From CAVQDV01 sp963711375 (GTDB taxonomy: Bacteria; Pseudomonadota; Gammaproteobacteria; Coxiellales; Coxiellaceae), in assembly GCA_963711375.1 (NCBI GenBank), contig CAVQDV010000003.1, positions 1 to 64,000 on the forward strand: 64,000 nt of DNA, read 5' to 3'. Position 1 is the first letter of the stretch. Each line of letters opens with the position of its first letter. Both the position numbers and the translations under genes were made by a program. Under the pieces are notes generated by a model. That model was not told the DNA's origin and searched no databases. It saw only the letters and a program-made list of their open reading frames with translations. Positions 37,101-45,330 of the stretch are shown here, piece after piece.

Positions 37101-37290
37101 CACATTCTGACCGGCTATCCAAAAAAAAACAAGCTCTGTGGATATGTGGATAAGTTACCGAAATTTACCACATTCAGACCGACCAGAAATCACATAATGA
37201 ACATCCCAAATACGCATTCTGGCCGACCAGAAATCACATTCTGAGCGACATAATATAATAATATATAACTACAACTGATTTTAACTTGCG
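37101..37290. promoter_or_regulatory. Probable replication origin core (oriV)
   Basis: This segment combines the elements expected of an iteron origin. Type-B iterons lie at 37101, 37169, 37213 and 37235; the last two are 22 bp apart and the pair before them 44 bp apart, that is two and four helical turns. A perfect DnaA box is at 37145, and an AT-only stretch at about 37250-37268 could be the unwinding element. It sits just upstream of the par/rep genes. Confidence 0.65.
37145..37153 (-). promoter_or_regulatory. DnaA box
   Basis: TGTGGATAA is the exact complement of the consensus DnaA box TTATCCACA. A second, imperfect TGTGGATAT overlaps its left side at 37137. Confidence 0.7.
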
Positions 37291-37333
37291 TGTGGATATG
37301 TGGATTTACTTTAACTCCACATATCCACACGCA
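37287..37333. promoter_or_regulatory. Perfect 18-bp inverted repeat upstream of parA
   Basis: Arms 37287-37304 and 37316-37333 are perfectly complementary with an 11-base spacer. Each arm contains GTGGATATGTGGA, which also occurs as a direct repeat at 37138 next to the DnaA box. It may be the operator for ParA autoregulation, a DnaA-binding site pair or part of the origin. Confidence 0.7.
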
Positions 37334-37407
37334 GGAATATTGCAATATTTAAAAAAATTTGTTAATTTAAGAAATATCAAGTGCACATTGCAAGATAGGG
37401 AGATAAA

Positions 37408-38604
37408 ATGCGCGCCTCTCAATTATTTAAACAGCTTTATGAAAATGCTGCAAGATCACTTAGCATGTTCCAAGAAACGGCACTCACACCGCACAGCAAA
37501 AAAGAATTGAAAGAGTGGGGCATCACCGATGCAGCGAGCATGATAAAACGATCGCCGCAGCAAATTCGAACACTCGAAGAACAGAATAAAATCCCAAAAG
37601 CTCGAACGGTTATGAAAGGCAAAAGAGAGGAGAGAGTCTACTCATTGCAAGAAATTAATCGCCTTCGCGATTATTTTGGCACGCGAAAATCAAAACCCTC
37701 AAGCGCACCACCGGCCATCATTTCTGTAGTAAACTTCAAAGGTGGCGCAACCAAAAGTACTACTGCCATTAATCTATCCCAATATTTTTCTTTAAAGGGC
37801 TATAAGGTTTTGCTTATCGATGGCGATAGCCAGGGATCTTCTACGCAAATGTTTGGGTATATCCCCGACAAAGATGTCAAACCGAGTCAAACGCTACTGA
37901 ATATTCTCATCGGGAAATCCAGTGATATAAACGAATTGATAACGCCAACACATTGGGATGGTATCGATATTATTCGATCAAACTTGAGCTTATTCAATGC
38001 GGAATTAATCATTCCGGCGCAAGTCGCGGATTACTCCTCAAAGACAGGGAATCAGTTGCTATTCTATACCCGATTGCACCTGGCTTTAGAAAAAATACAG
38101 AATAATTACGATATGATTATTTTCGATGCACCTCCTTCCCTCGGGATGGTGACCATGAATATCTTATATGCCTCAAACTGCGTACTCATTCCAATGCCGC
38201 CCTATGTGGTCGACTACGCAAGCACGGTGCAATTTCTCAATATGGTTTATGAAACCTTCGAACGCCTCCCCAATTTATCCTACTCATTTGTGCGAATATT
38301 ATTGAGTCGTTATAAAAACGCCTCAATTCCAGCGAAAGAAATCGAGGATCTTGCCAGACAATTTTTAGGCCAGCACGTCATGTCAAATTACATGATCGAG
38401 TCCGAAGCGGTTTCAAAAGCGGCCTCAAACTTGAAAACGATCTATGAAGCAGAACCCCATCGAAATGAACAACGCACCTATTCTCGCGCAATAGAGTATT
38501 TTGATCGCGTCGGGAATGAACTGGAGACCTTAATTAAAATAATGTGGGATCGCAGTTCGGAAACCAACAAAAATTCAACGCACAAGGTAGCCGATCATGT
38601 CTAG
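37408..38604 (+). CDS. parA: ParA partition ATPase (type Ia, with N-terminal HTH)
   Basis: This 398-residue protein has an N-terminal DNA-binding region (residues ~35-92, MerR-like: SMIKRSPQQIRTLEEQNKIP) and a deviant Walker A (KGGATKST, 111-118). Walker A' (DGDSQGSS) and Walker B (MIIFDAPPSLGM) follow. Long ParA proteins of this P1/F type both drive plasmid segregation and repress their own operon, here probably through the inverted repeat at 37287-37333. A strong ribosome site (AGGGAGA) precedes the ATG, and the stop overlaps parB by 8 bp. Confidence 0.93.
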   Translation: MRASQLFKQLYENAARSLSMFQETALTPHSKKELKEWGITDAASMIKRSPQQIRTLEEQNKIPKARTVMKGKREERVYSLQEINRLRDYFGTRKSKPSSAPPAIISVVNFKGGATKSTTAINLSQYFSLKGYKVLLIDGDSQGSSTQMFGYIPDKDVKPSQTLLNILIGKSSDINELITPTHWDGIDIIRSNLSLFNAELIIPAQVADYSSKTGNQLLFYTRLHLALEKIQNNYDMIIFDAPPSLGMVTMNILYASNCVLIPMPPYVVDYASTVQFLNMVYETFERLPNLSYSFVRILLSRYKNASIPAKEIEDLARQFLGQHVMSNYMIESEAVSKAASNLKTIYEAEPHRNEQRTYSRAIEYFDRVGNELETLIKIMWDRSSETNKNSTHKVADHV

Positions 38605-39556
38605 GAGCAAACCAAAATCAGCAATGGCTGCCTTGATCGAAAGTGGAATCTCTTCGATGATGATTGACGCCGAAGTAGGCTTATCGGAAAGAGAATCCGT
38701 TCTTGAACCAAAACCCAATGCTCATTTTCCCGCTGAGAATGTAGCGGATCTTCATATCATTACCTTAAATCCAGATGATTGTAGTCTGTGGGAGTATTAC
38801 GATAGGCCTGAAAGTGAGTTGGGTGATATCGAGGCTTTGGCTAACTCTATGCGTGAAAATGGGCAACAAGAGCCTATTCTAGTCCGACCCACGCAAAGTA
38901 CCAATAAAACAAAATATGAAGTCATTTTTGGAAATCGCCGATGGCGCGCTGCGAAACTAGCAAATATTTCATTAACGGCAATCGTAAAAAATCTTACCGA
39001 TCAGAAAGCCGCTCTTTGCCAGAAAGAAGAGAATGAAAATCGAAAAGATCTTAGCGATTATGCCCGAGCTCTTAGTTATCGAAAATTGATCGAGCGAGGG
39101 ATTTTTGCTTCCGAAAGTGAATTATGTCAAAAAATGTCGGTGAGTAAAAAAACTATCAATGATGTTATGGCGTTTTTACGCGTACCCGATGTTCTAAAAA
39201 ATAAAATACCTAATTTTTCCACTATTTCACGTGTGACAGCCACTAAACTGGCCTTGCTTTCTAAGGATGAAAAGACGCTTGAAATTTTAATCGAACATGC
39301 CCAGAAAATTGGTGAAAAAATATTGAATTCCAACAATATTGAAAAATTTATTGCCACTTATTCCCGTGACCCACAAATAAAGGAAAGCCCTTCGTCTATG
39401 ATAATACAGGATCGAAAGGGTAGGGGAGTCGTTGCCATTAAGTCGTATATCAGTGGTGCAGTTCTTATCAACTTAGATAAACGGTTGGCAAACAAATTGA
39501 GCATCGATACGATAAAAGAGCACATGGAAGCATTATTACAAAAGGTAATGGATTAA
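38597..39556 (+). CDS. parB: ParB partition protein (first)
   Basis: This 319-residue ParB/RepB/Spo0J-family protein has a ParB N-terminal domain with GNRRWRA (112-118), followed by ENENRKDLSDYARALSYRKL and an HTH region (SESELCQKMSVSKKTINDVM). The long N-terminal extension and divergent core resemble plasmid P1/RepB-type ParB proteins more than chromosomal ones. It overlaps parA by 8 bp and is followed after 20 bp by rep. It may bind the palindromic A repeats; that is inference. Confidence 0.9.
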   Translation: MSRSKPKSAMAALIESGISSMMIDAEVGLSERESVLEPKPNAHFPAENVADLHIITLNPDDCSLWEYYDRPESELGDIEALANSMRENGQQEPILVRPTQSTNKTKYEVIFGNRRWRAAKLANISLTAIVKNLTDQKAALCQKEENENRKDLSDYARALSYRKLIERGIFASESELCQKMSVSKKTINDVMAFLRVPDVLKNKIPNFSTISRVTATKLALLSKDEKTLEILIEHAQKIGEKILNSNNIEKFIATYSRDPQIKESPSSMIIQDRKGRGVVAIKSYISGAVLINLDKRLANKLSIDTIKEHMEALLQKVMD

Positions 39557-39576
39557 ACATTGAAAGGATTAAGCGA

Positions 39577-40365
39577 ATGGACGCAGAATTATTTTTACCC
39601 TATATAGTGGATGCAAAACGCATCATTCCCAATGATTTAATTCGATCTTCTTTGTTTACGATCTCAAATCACAGGCAAAAAAGAGACTATCTTAGCGATA
39701 AAATGTTATTTACCTTCGGCCAAACCGAAATTAATTATCGTGGAGAAGAATTGCGCCAAGACGATGAAGATGTTTGGTTGCAACTTATTTATTTAGCTTC
39801 TCAGAATCAAAATTCATCGGTTGAATTTATGCCCTACACCTTTTTATCTGAGATCGGATGGCCTGGCCGATCACAATACCGCGATAAATTAAAAGAATGT
39901 TTAGAGAGAATGACGGCTACTAACCTTGGCATTAAAAATAAAGAGCATAAGGCAGGTTTGTCGATATCCTTGGTCAGGAAATTTTCGTGGCGCGATGATG
40001 TTGGTGATCCCATAAAAAAATGGCGGGTATGGCTTGAGCCTGAAATATTAAGGCTTTTTGAGAATCAAAATTATTCAAAACTGGAATGGGAACAACGCAA
40101 AAAACTCAACCCGCTTGCTAAATGGTTACACGCCTATTATACCTCGCATCATGAACCTTACCCCGTTAGTGTGCCTACACTCATGAAAGCCTGTGGTTCC
40201 AAAACAAAAACACTAAAACATTTTAAGCCTATGCTGAGAGAGGCAATGGTTGACTTAGTTCAAGTGAAATTATTGCGAGACTTTTTTATTGATGCCAAAA
40301 ATATTTTACATGTTAAAAAATGTCATCGTCATATTATGAGACGGGATGCTATAGATGTCCTCTGA
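39577..40365 (+). CDS. trfA: TrfA-family replication initiator
   Basis: This 262-residue protein has the TrfA pattern: LIRSSLFTIS near residue 22, INYRGEELRQDDEDVWLQLI (52-71), and the C-terminal WEQRKKLNPLAKWLHAYYTS (171-190) with SVPTLMKACGSKTKTLKHF. TrfA-type initiators bind iterons and recruit the host DnaA/DnaB machinery, so the type-B iterons at 37101-37250 are its likely targets. The gene sits between the two parB genes and its 3' end overlaps the second parB by 11 bp. Confidence 0.88.
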   Translation: MDAELFLPYIVDAKRIIPNDLIRSSLFTISNHRQKRDYLSDKMLFTFGQTEINYRGEELRQDDEDVWLQLIYLASQNQNSSVEFMPYTFLSEIGWPGRSQYRDKLKECLERMTATNLGIKNKEHKAGLSISLVRKFSWRDDVGDPIKKWRVWLEPEILRLFENQNYSKLEWEQRKKLNPLAKWLHAYYTSHHEPYPVSVPTLMKACGSKTKTLKHFKPMLREAMVDLVQVKLLRDFFIDAKNILHVKKCHRHIMRRDAIDVL

Positions 40366-41230
40366 TATAACATCGATTTCATCGGGTTTGGATGCAATCT
40401 TTAAAGCGAAAAATCTCGACGTTTCTACTCGCGAGCGCAAGCAAATTTCCTATATTTCCGTGGATGAATTAAAACCCTCAAGCGTTCAGCCTCGGAAAAA
40501 TTTTGATCCTATCAAAATGGAAGAATTGTCAGAAAGTATTTTGCAAAATGGAATATTACAACCCCTTATCGTTCGAAAAAACGGCGAGCATTTTGAAATT
40601 ATCGCAGGAGAGCGACGATGGCGCGCTTCGAAAAAATTGGCATTAACAGAAGTTCCAGTCATTGTTGAAAATGTTGATGATAATACGGCTTTGGCGTATG
40701 CCTTAATTGAGAATATTCAACGAGAAAATTTAAATGTTGTGGAAGAAGCGAGAACTTATCAAAAGCTCATTCATGATCTACAGATCTCACATGATGAAGT
40801 GGCTCATCGAGTTGGAAAATCACGGCCCTTTATTTCAAATTATTTGCGTTTATTAGCATTAAACGCAGATGTACTTCAGATGCTGGAAACAGATAAAATT
40901 AGCATGGGTCATGCCAGAGCTTTGTTAACCTTGTCGCCAGAAAGGCAATATCTCATGGCACAGGAAATTATAGAAAAAGGGTTATCCGTGAGAGATGTCG
41001 AAAAAAAATCTCAGGAAATAAAACATCCTTCTCCTAGCGAAACCCCAGATCCCGTTTCAAAAGGTAAATCCAATTACTGGTCATCGGTGCTATCTAAAAA
41101 AATTTCTGCTAAGGTTAGCGTTAAGTTAAATCAAAAAGGCTCTGGAAAAGTGATTATTCATGTGGATTCGCCAGACGAGGTTGAGTGGCTAGTGCAAAAT
41201 ATTTGTCTCAAAGAGCATTTCAACGATTAA
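40355..41230 (+). CDS. parB: ParB/Spo0J partition protein (second, chromosomal type)
   Basis: This 291-residue protein closely follows chromosomal ParB: VQPRKNFDPIKMEELSESIL, the CTP-binding box GERRWRA (85-91), ENIQRENL (119-126), an HTH (ISHDEVAHRVGKSRPFISNY) and ISMGHARALLTL. A C-terminal dimerisation domain follows. Such ParBs load at parS (TGTTTCACGTGAAACA) and slide as CTP-dependent clamps. Two near-consensus parS sites lie at 35547 and 36024. It overlaps rep by 11 bp. A separate ParA for it is not present nearby, so it may share parA with the first ParB or use the chromosomal one. Confidence 0.92.
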   Translation: MSSDITSISSGLDAIFKAKNLDVSTRERKQISYISVDELKPSSVQPRKNFDPIKMEELSESILQNGILQPLIVRKNGEHFEIIAGERRWRASKKLALTEVPVIVENVDDNTALAYALIENIQRENLNVVEEARTYQKLIHDLQISHDEVAHRVGKSRPFISNYLRLLALNADVLQMLETDKISMGHARALLTLSPERQYLMAQEIIEKGLSVRDVEKKSQEIKHPSPSETPDPVSKGKSNYWSSVLSKKISAKVSVKLNQKGSGKVIIHVDSPDEVEWLVQNICLKEHFND

Positions 41231-41503
41231 CTCAATTTCGCGTTATCGCTCGGAATAGGTTAGAACTTTACAAAAAAATCAAGTCATTGCTGATTTGGGT
41301 TAACTAGAAAAATGGTGGGATTGAATTTCTCTATGAAACAAAAGTCTATTATGGGCATATTTAAACGAGTTTCATTCTAAGTTTTGTCAAAAGCATTATA
41401 CTCTGGCAGAGAAAATAATGGTCACAAATACAATGACTCAGGTATTAGCAAAATATGAACCTTTATCAAATCAAACTTTTACCTCTGAAAGAAATGAGGG
41501 CCA

Positions 41504-42304
41504 TCAATTTAACTGTGGAGGGCCTTGGTCTCCGGGTTCGTCCTCTCGTTTAAATTTTTTTTCTAATTCTTTTGATTCATTATCTTTTCCCTTCTCCATA
41601 AAAAGACCTCCCTCTGGAGAAGATCGTTTTAAACTTTGTGAAATGCTGGTTGTTTTTTTACCTTGAAATTGGGACAGAAATTTCTGCTTTGCGGTTTGAG
41701 GCACGGGTTTAGCATCTGGAAAAAATTCAAGAATCATTGTTTGAAAGTTGTAGGCGGCGTTATTATAAATATCCATGCGCTCGTCAGGCCTGAGCCATAA
41801 TAGTATTTCTCGGAATTTTTCTCGCAGAAGATTGGACTGAACTTTATTACCAATATGCCGAGTGAAGTTGGCAAAATCCAGGATGAGATGTTTTTTTAAT
41901 GGAGCATCAGCGCTTATATTGCAGGTTGCGATATCAGTGCATCCGGAAGAGTTAATAATAATATTTTTTTTAGGAAAATTTTTTACAAGAAATTCTTGGA
42001 ATATTATTGGTTCAAACCCTTTAGCTGAAAGAAATGCGGCTAGGTTGAGTGTGTAATGTTTAATTGGAGTTTGAATTTCTTGTTTAGTTTCTATTTTGTA
42101 GTTATCTCTGGATATGGATCGGTCGAACATTCTATCGCTTTGGCTTTCATATGCAAGCGCCGCTTCATACCCTTCGTCGTCGTATTTAGTGTCAACGACC
42201 TTATAGCTGATTTCAATTTTTGTATCGATGGTCCAGTATTCACCACCATCCGTTACATCAAGCTCTTGTAAGAGTTTAGTCAGCTGGGTAGTAAAAATAA
42301 ACAT
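41504..42304 (-). CDS. Protein of unknown function with basic tail (266 aa)
   Basis: This soluble protein has no signal peptide. The first ~190 residues look folded, and the last ~70 are Lys/Ser/Glu/Pro-rich and disordered with KKFKRE and LKRSSPEGG clusters. No family is recognised. It is convergent with the rep/par operon and lies about 270 bp from it. It could be another host-directed protein, but nothing in the sequence proves it. Confidence 0.5.
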   Translation of the reverse strand: MFIFTTQLTKLLQELDVTDGGEYWTIDTKIEISYKVVDTKYDDEGYEAALAYESQSDRMFDRSISRDNYKIETKQEIQTPIKHYTLNLAAFLSAKGFEPIIFQEFLVKNFPKKNIIINSSGCTDIATCNISADAPLKKHLILDFANFTRHIGNKVQSNLLREKFREILLWLRPDERMDIYNNAAYNFQTMILEFFPDAKPVPQTAKQKFLSQFQGKKTTSISQSLKRSSPEGGLFMEKGKDNESKELEKKFKREDEPGDQGPPQLN

Positions 42305-42438
42305 AAAATATACTCCTATAGTGTTTATATCTCCGGAATTTTAAATCCCTGAAGTCAAAAAATCAAATCATTTATCAAATACCCAGTCTTAGAATCTCAA
42401 ATTAAAAAGGCGTATAAAAAATACCAATCTCTGTGAAT

Positions 42439-43206
42439 TTAAACCAGTCTGAAATTTTTCGCGTGAATCAGAATCCTATTTTGTGTCAGTTTAATGCCTT
42501 TTTCAGTTTGAAAAGAATTTATAACCTCATTCAAAGCATCGGTATCAAGAGCAGCACTATAATTTCGAATGGTAGGCGTAAACGATAAGAGCTGCTTTAG
42601 TCCCTCTTCAGAATAGTAGGTGTCCCAAAAACCATTTCGAATGGATACCGTATCAAAAAAGGTTGAAAAATCGTCATAGCATAGTTTGAGATACTCATCT
42701 TTTTGATACTCGATGAACTGGCCTCTCCATCCTTCCTCGTCAGAACCAAAAAGTAATTTAAAATCTTTTTTATCTTCACATCCGATGTATTCAACAATGC
42801 ACATTCCATTTGGTTTTAATACCCGCTTGATTTCAGAGGCATCCCAGCGAGACAAAATGCTGCTAATAACATCAATGCTATGATCGGGGAAGGGTAATTT
42901 TTCAGCTTTACCCTCTACGAACCGTATATTGTTTATATCTTGCTTTTTAGCATTTTTGGCAGCAGCCTCTAGCATACTTTGGCTGGGATCAAGCCCAATG
43001 ACTTCTTCGAAATATTTTGCCAAGGGAAGTATTTTAAATGCGGTTCCACAGCCAATATCCAGAAGCTTTTTTTCTTTCGAAGCATGAATTTTGATTTCTT
43101 CAAATAGGTCCCAGGGTCTTGGCGTTTCGGAATCATCGAGTCCTCGCAATAAGGCTGAATCATACTGAACCTCATACATGCGTCTATTTTTTATTTTTAA
43201 TAACAT
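42439..43206 (-). CDS. Class I SAM-dependent methyltransferase
   Basis: This 255-residue protein has the Methyltransf_11-type SAM-binding motif LLDIGCGTAFKILPLA (about residues 49-64), motif II VIGLDPSQSML, FVEGKAEKLPFPDHSIDVI and motif VLKPNGMCIVEYIG. The methyl acceptor cannot be told. It lies 21 bp downstream of the MmgE/PrpD gene on the same strand, so the two probably form an operon and may act on related small molecules. Confidence 0.8.
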   Translation of the reverse strand: MLLKIKNRRMYEVQYDSALLRGLDDSETPRPWDLFEEIKIHASKEKKLLDIGCGTAFKILPLAKYFEEVIGLDPSQSMLEAAAKNAKKQDINNIRFVEGKAEKLPFPDHSIDVISSILSRWDASEIKRVLKPNGMCIVEYIGCEDKKDFKLLFGSDEEGWRGQFIEYQKDEYLKLCYDDFSTFFDTVSIRNGFWDTYYSEEGLKQLLSFTPTIRNYSAALDTDALNEVINSFQTEKGIKLTQNRILIHAKNFRLV

Positions 43207-43227
43207 AGTCTACAAGAGTTAAAAAAA

Positions 43228-44622
43228 TTATAATTTTGCCATGATTTTTGGCGCCGTTTGTTTTGCGTAATTCGAATTCAATTCTTTTACGTTGGTCACT
43301 TCTTCAAAGAGCGTAAGAACTTGGTAGAAACTTTCCGCTCCTTCTCGACCAATAATGGGGATGGTATTTCTCATAAATTTATCTTTTACATCCTCAGTTG
43401 ATAATAAATTGAGAGGGCTTCCTTTAGGGTCTTTTATTCGAAGAGAATATTTTTTCCCCTGCGATGTAGTTACGTTTACAATACAGCCGTTCTTTTTAGG
43501 GAATTCATGATTCGCCTCTTCATCCTCATAAACGGAAATTCTTTTTGCCAAATTGATAATCCGTTCATCTGATAAAGCTTCTTTTGTGTAAGCCCACATT
43601 CCTGGTGACGCATTGATTAATGACAAGGCTAATGTAAAACTTGTGCTAAATTGCGCACCTAATTCATCTTCTGGAACCATTATTTTACCAGCGTGTGAAA
43701 TGGAAAATTTACTATATCCGACGGTGACCGACTCGATATCCTTGGCAGATAAGCTATTATTTTTACAGATTTCTAAAAATACTTGGATGGCAGGGTGGAT
43801 CAAATAACAGCAGTTGAAAGGTTTAAACATGAGTGTAGCGAGCATGAATCTTTCGCCAATCTGATCAAACAATCTTTCTGGGTAAGCTTTTCCTCTTCCA
43901 AAAACTTCCCAAAGGCCTTTTTTGCCTTCTATTATTGTTAATGGGCCGGTTAATCCTTCTTTTGCTAGAAGAGCGGCTTCTAATCCTGCTCTTGCACCTA
44001 GTCCTGTATGTATCCTCTTTACTGAGCCGCCGGAGATAGTGTACTCCACTAATCCCCCTGCATAGCTGCCACAAATACCCAAGGCATTTGTTAATTGAGT
44101 TTTATTTAACCCGAGTAATAGGCCGCAAGCAATGGCAGCGCCAAAAGGACCTACGGTTGGTGGAGTATGATGTCCACCTTCAATACAAGCCGGGCATAAG
44201 GAATGTGCCAACCTTAGCATGACTTCCATACCGATGATAATCGCTTTTAAAACGACTACTCCTGGTAGATTCAGCTCTTCTCCAATCGCAATGGCAGCGG
44301 GTATAACCACACTTCCTGGATGAGTTTGAGCTTCTTGATGGCTGTCATCAAAATCTTGAGCATGCGCAAAAGAGCTATTAATAAAGGCGGCTTGAGTTGG
44401 GGAAAGCTCGTCACCATACCGAGTTATGGTGCTAGATCCGCTACTTTTATTATAAACTTTTTCTGTTTTATAAATCGCTTTGCTCCATGGAAATTCGCTA
44501 CCGCCGATTTGCAATCCATATTGGTCAATAATGGCCTGTATGGCCATTTTTACAACGGGCTCAGGTATCTCTTGTTGGAAAGCCTTGATAGCATATTCAG
44601 CTAATTTTGAAGAAATGCTCAT
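43228..44622 (-). CDS. MmgE/PrpD-family protein
   Basis: This 464-residue protein belongs to the MmgE/PrpD family (2-methylcitrate dehydratase, cis-aconitate decarboxylase and relatives). It shows FAHAQDFDDSHQEAQTHPGS (substrate-site Asp/His region) and GPFGAAIACGLLLGLN. The frame extends to 44661, but GGGAGA seven bases before the ATG at 44622 fixes that start. Whether it dehydrates 2-methylcitrate or acts on aconitate or itaconate-like acids is not clear. Itaconate is a macrophage antimicrobial, so a link to intracellular life is possible but speculative. Confidence 0.85.
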   Translation of the reverse strand: MSISSKLAEYAIKAFQQEIPEPVVKMAIQAIIDQYGLQIGGSEFPWSKAIYKTEKVYNKSSGSSTITRYGDELSPTQAAFINSSFAHAQDFDDSHQEAQTHPGSVVIPAAIAIGEELNLPGVVVLKAIIIGMEVMLRLAHSLCPACIEGGHHTPPTVGPFGAAIACGLLLGLNKTQLTNALGICGSYAGGLVEYTISGGSVKRIHTGLGARAGLEAALLAKEGLTGPLTIIEGKKGLWEVFGRGKAYPERLFDQIGERFMLATLMFKPFNCCYLIHPAIQVFLEICKNNSLSAKDIESVTVGYSKFSISHAGKIMVPEDELGAQFSTSFTLALSLINASPGMWAYTKEALSDERIINLAKRISVYEDEEANHEFPKKNGCIVNVTTSQGKKYSLRIKDPKGSPLNLLSTEDVKDKFMRNTIPIIGREGAESFYQVLTLFEEVTNVKELNSNYAKQTAPKIMAKL

Positions 44623-44808
44623 ATTTTCTCCCTTAAAAAATAAGTTGTTTTTATCGCGCATTTAATGTACACCTTCATTCTGATGATTGCCATATGAAAA
44701 ATTCATAGGCATAATAAACATATAAAATCATTTTTTACTTAAAAAGTTAGAATATGTTAGCATATATATTCAGCTCAAAAAAGCAAACTTTTACTTTGGA
44801 AACCTGAA

Positions 44809-45330
44809 ATGAAGCAAGTATGGAAGACTATCATAGCTACCTTGAAGGAAGCTTATAAAAATGCCTTTGGATCCGCACCGTTCCATATTATCGGCAGAGA
44901 TTCCGATAATTTAACGAAGAATGCAACATTTTCTATTAAAGCAAAACGTATCCCAACGATTTCTAAGCTAACGACAAAAGAAATAATGTTTGATGATCGC
45001 TATTTATGTGGCTTATCCGCGAGTGATCGGAAACAGATTGAAGTACAGTACTTATTAGAAATTAGGCAGCCTCGCGCTTATATTGAAGAATACCCACTGA
45101 GTCCAAATAAAAATAATCAATTCATTTTCAAAATACTGTTAATTGAAGATAAAAAGATAGTATGTGGCAGTGCCGCGTATTTTATTGAAGATAATCAGGA
45201 AATTTTATCCATGCTTCGTCCGAAGGATGTTGTGAAAATATCTTTAGAGTATTATTTGGAATGTTATGGAGAAATTGCATCCAATAATTTAATTGGCGGA
45301 ACAAAAACGAACGTACATTATTTAAAATGA
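44809..45330 (+). CDS. Protein of unknown function coupled to yhhQ
   Basis: This 173-residue soluble protein of mixed alpha/beta character has no recognised family. It overlaps the next gene by 4 bp (ATGA), so the two are translationally coupled. The pairing suggests a role linked to the transporter. It is divergent from the MmgE/PrpD gene with about 185 bp of shared promoter space. Confidence 0.6.
   Translation: MKQVWKTIIATLKEAYKNAFGSAPFHIIGRDSDNLTKNATFSIKAKRIPTISKLTTKEIMFDDRYLCGLSASDRKQIEVQYLLEIRQPRAYIEEYPLSPNKNNQFIFKILLIEDKKIVCGSAAYFIEDNQEILSMLRPKDVVKISLEYYLECYGEIASNNLIGGTKTNVHYLK

Larger units (their letters stand above)
34567..37250. repeat. Origin/centromere region with two interleaved repeat families
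   Basis: This gene-free region holds at least sixteen copies of a palindrome (type A, consensus GTCCGGAGCTCCGGAC) and about twelve copies of a directional 16-mer (type B, consensus CACATTCTGACCGACC). Type A occurs near 34790, 34889, 35039, 35330, 35433, 35613, 35987, 36087, 36191, 36286, 36380, 36474, 36579, 36670, 36773, 36871 and 36969. Type B occurs at 34567, 34847, 35394, 36150, 36352, 36539, 36733, 36940, 37101, 37169, 37213 and 37235, with one inverted copy at 34988. It lies directly upstream of parA-parB-rep-parB. Known iteron plasmids carry such repeats for initiator and partition-protein binding; which protein binds which motif is not shown here. Confidence 0.85.
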
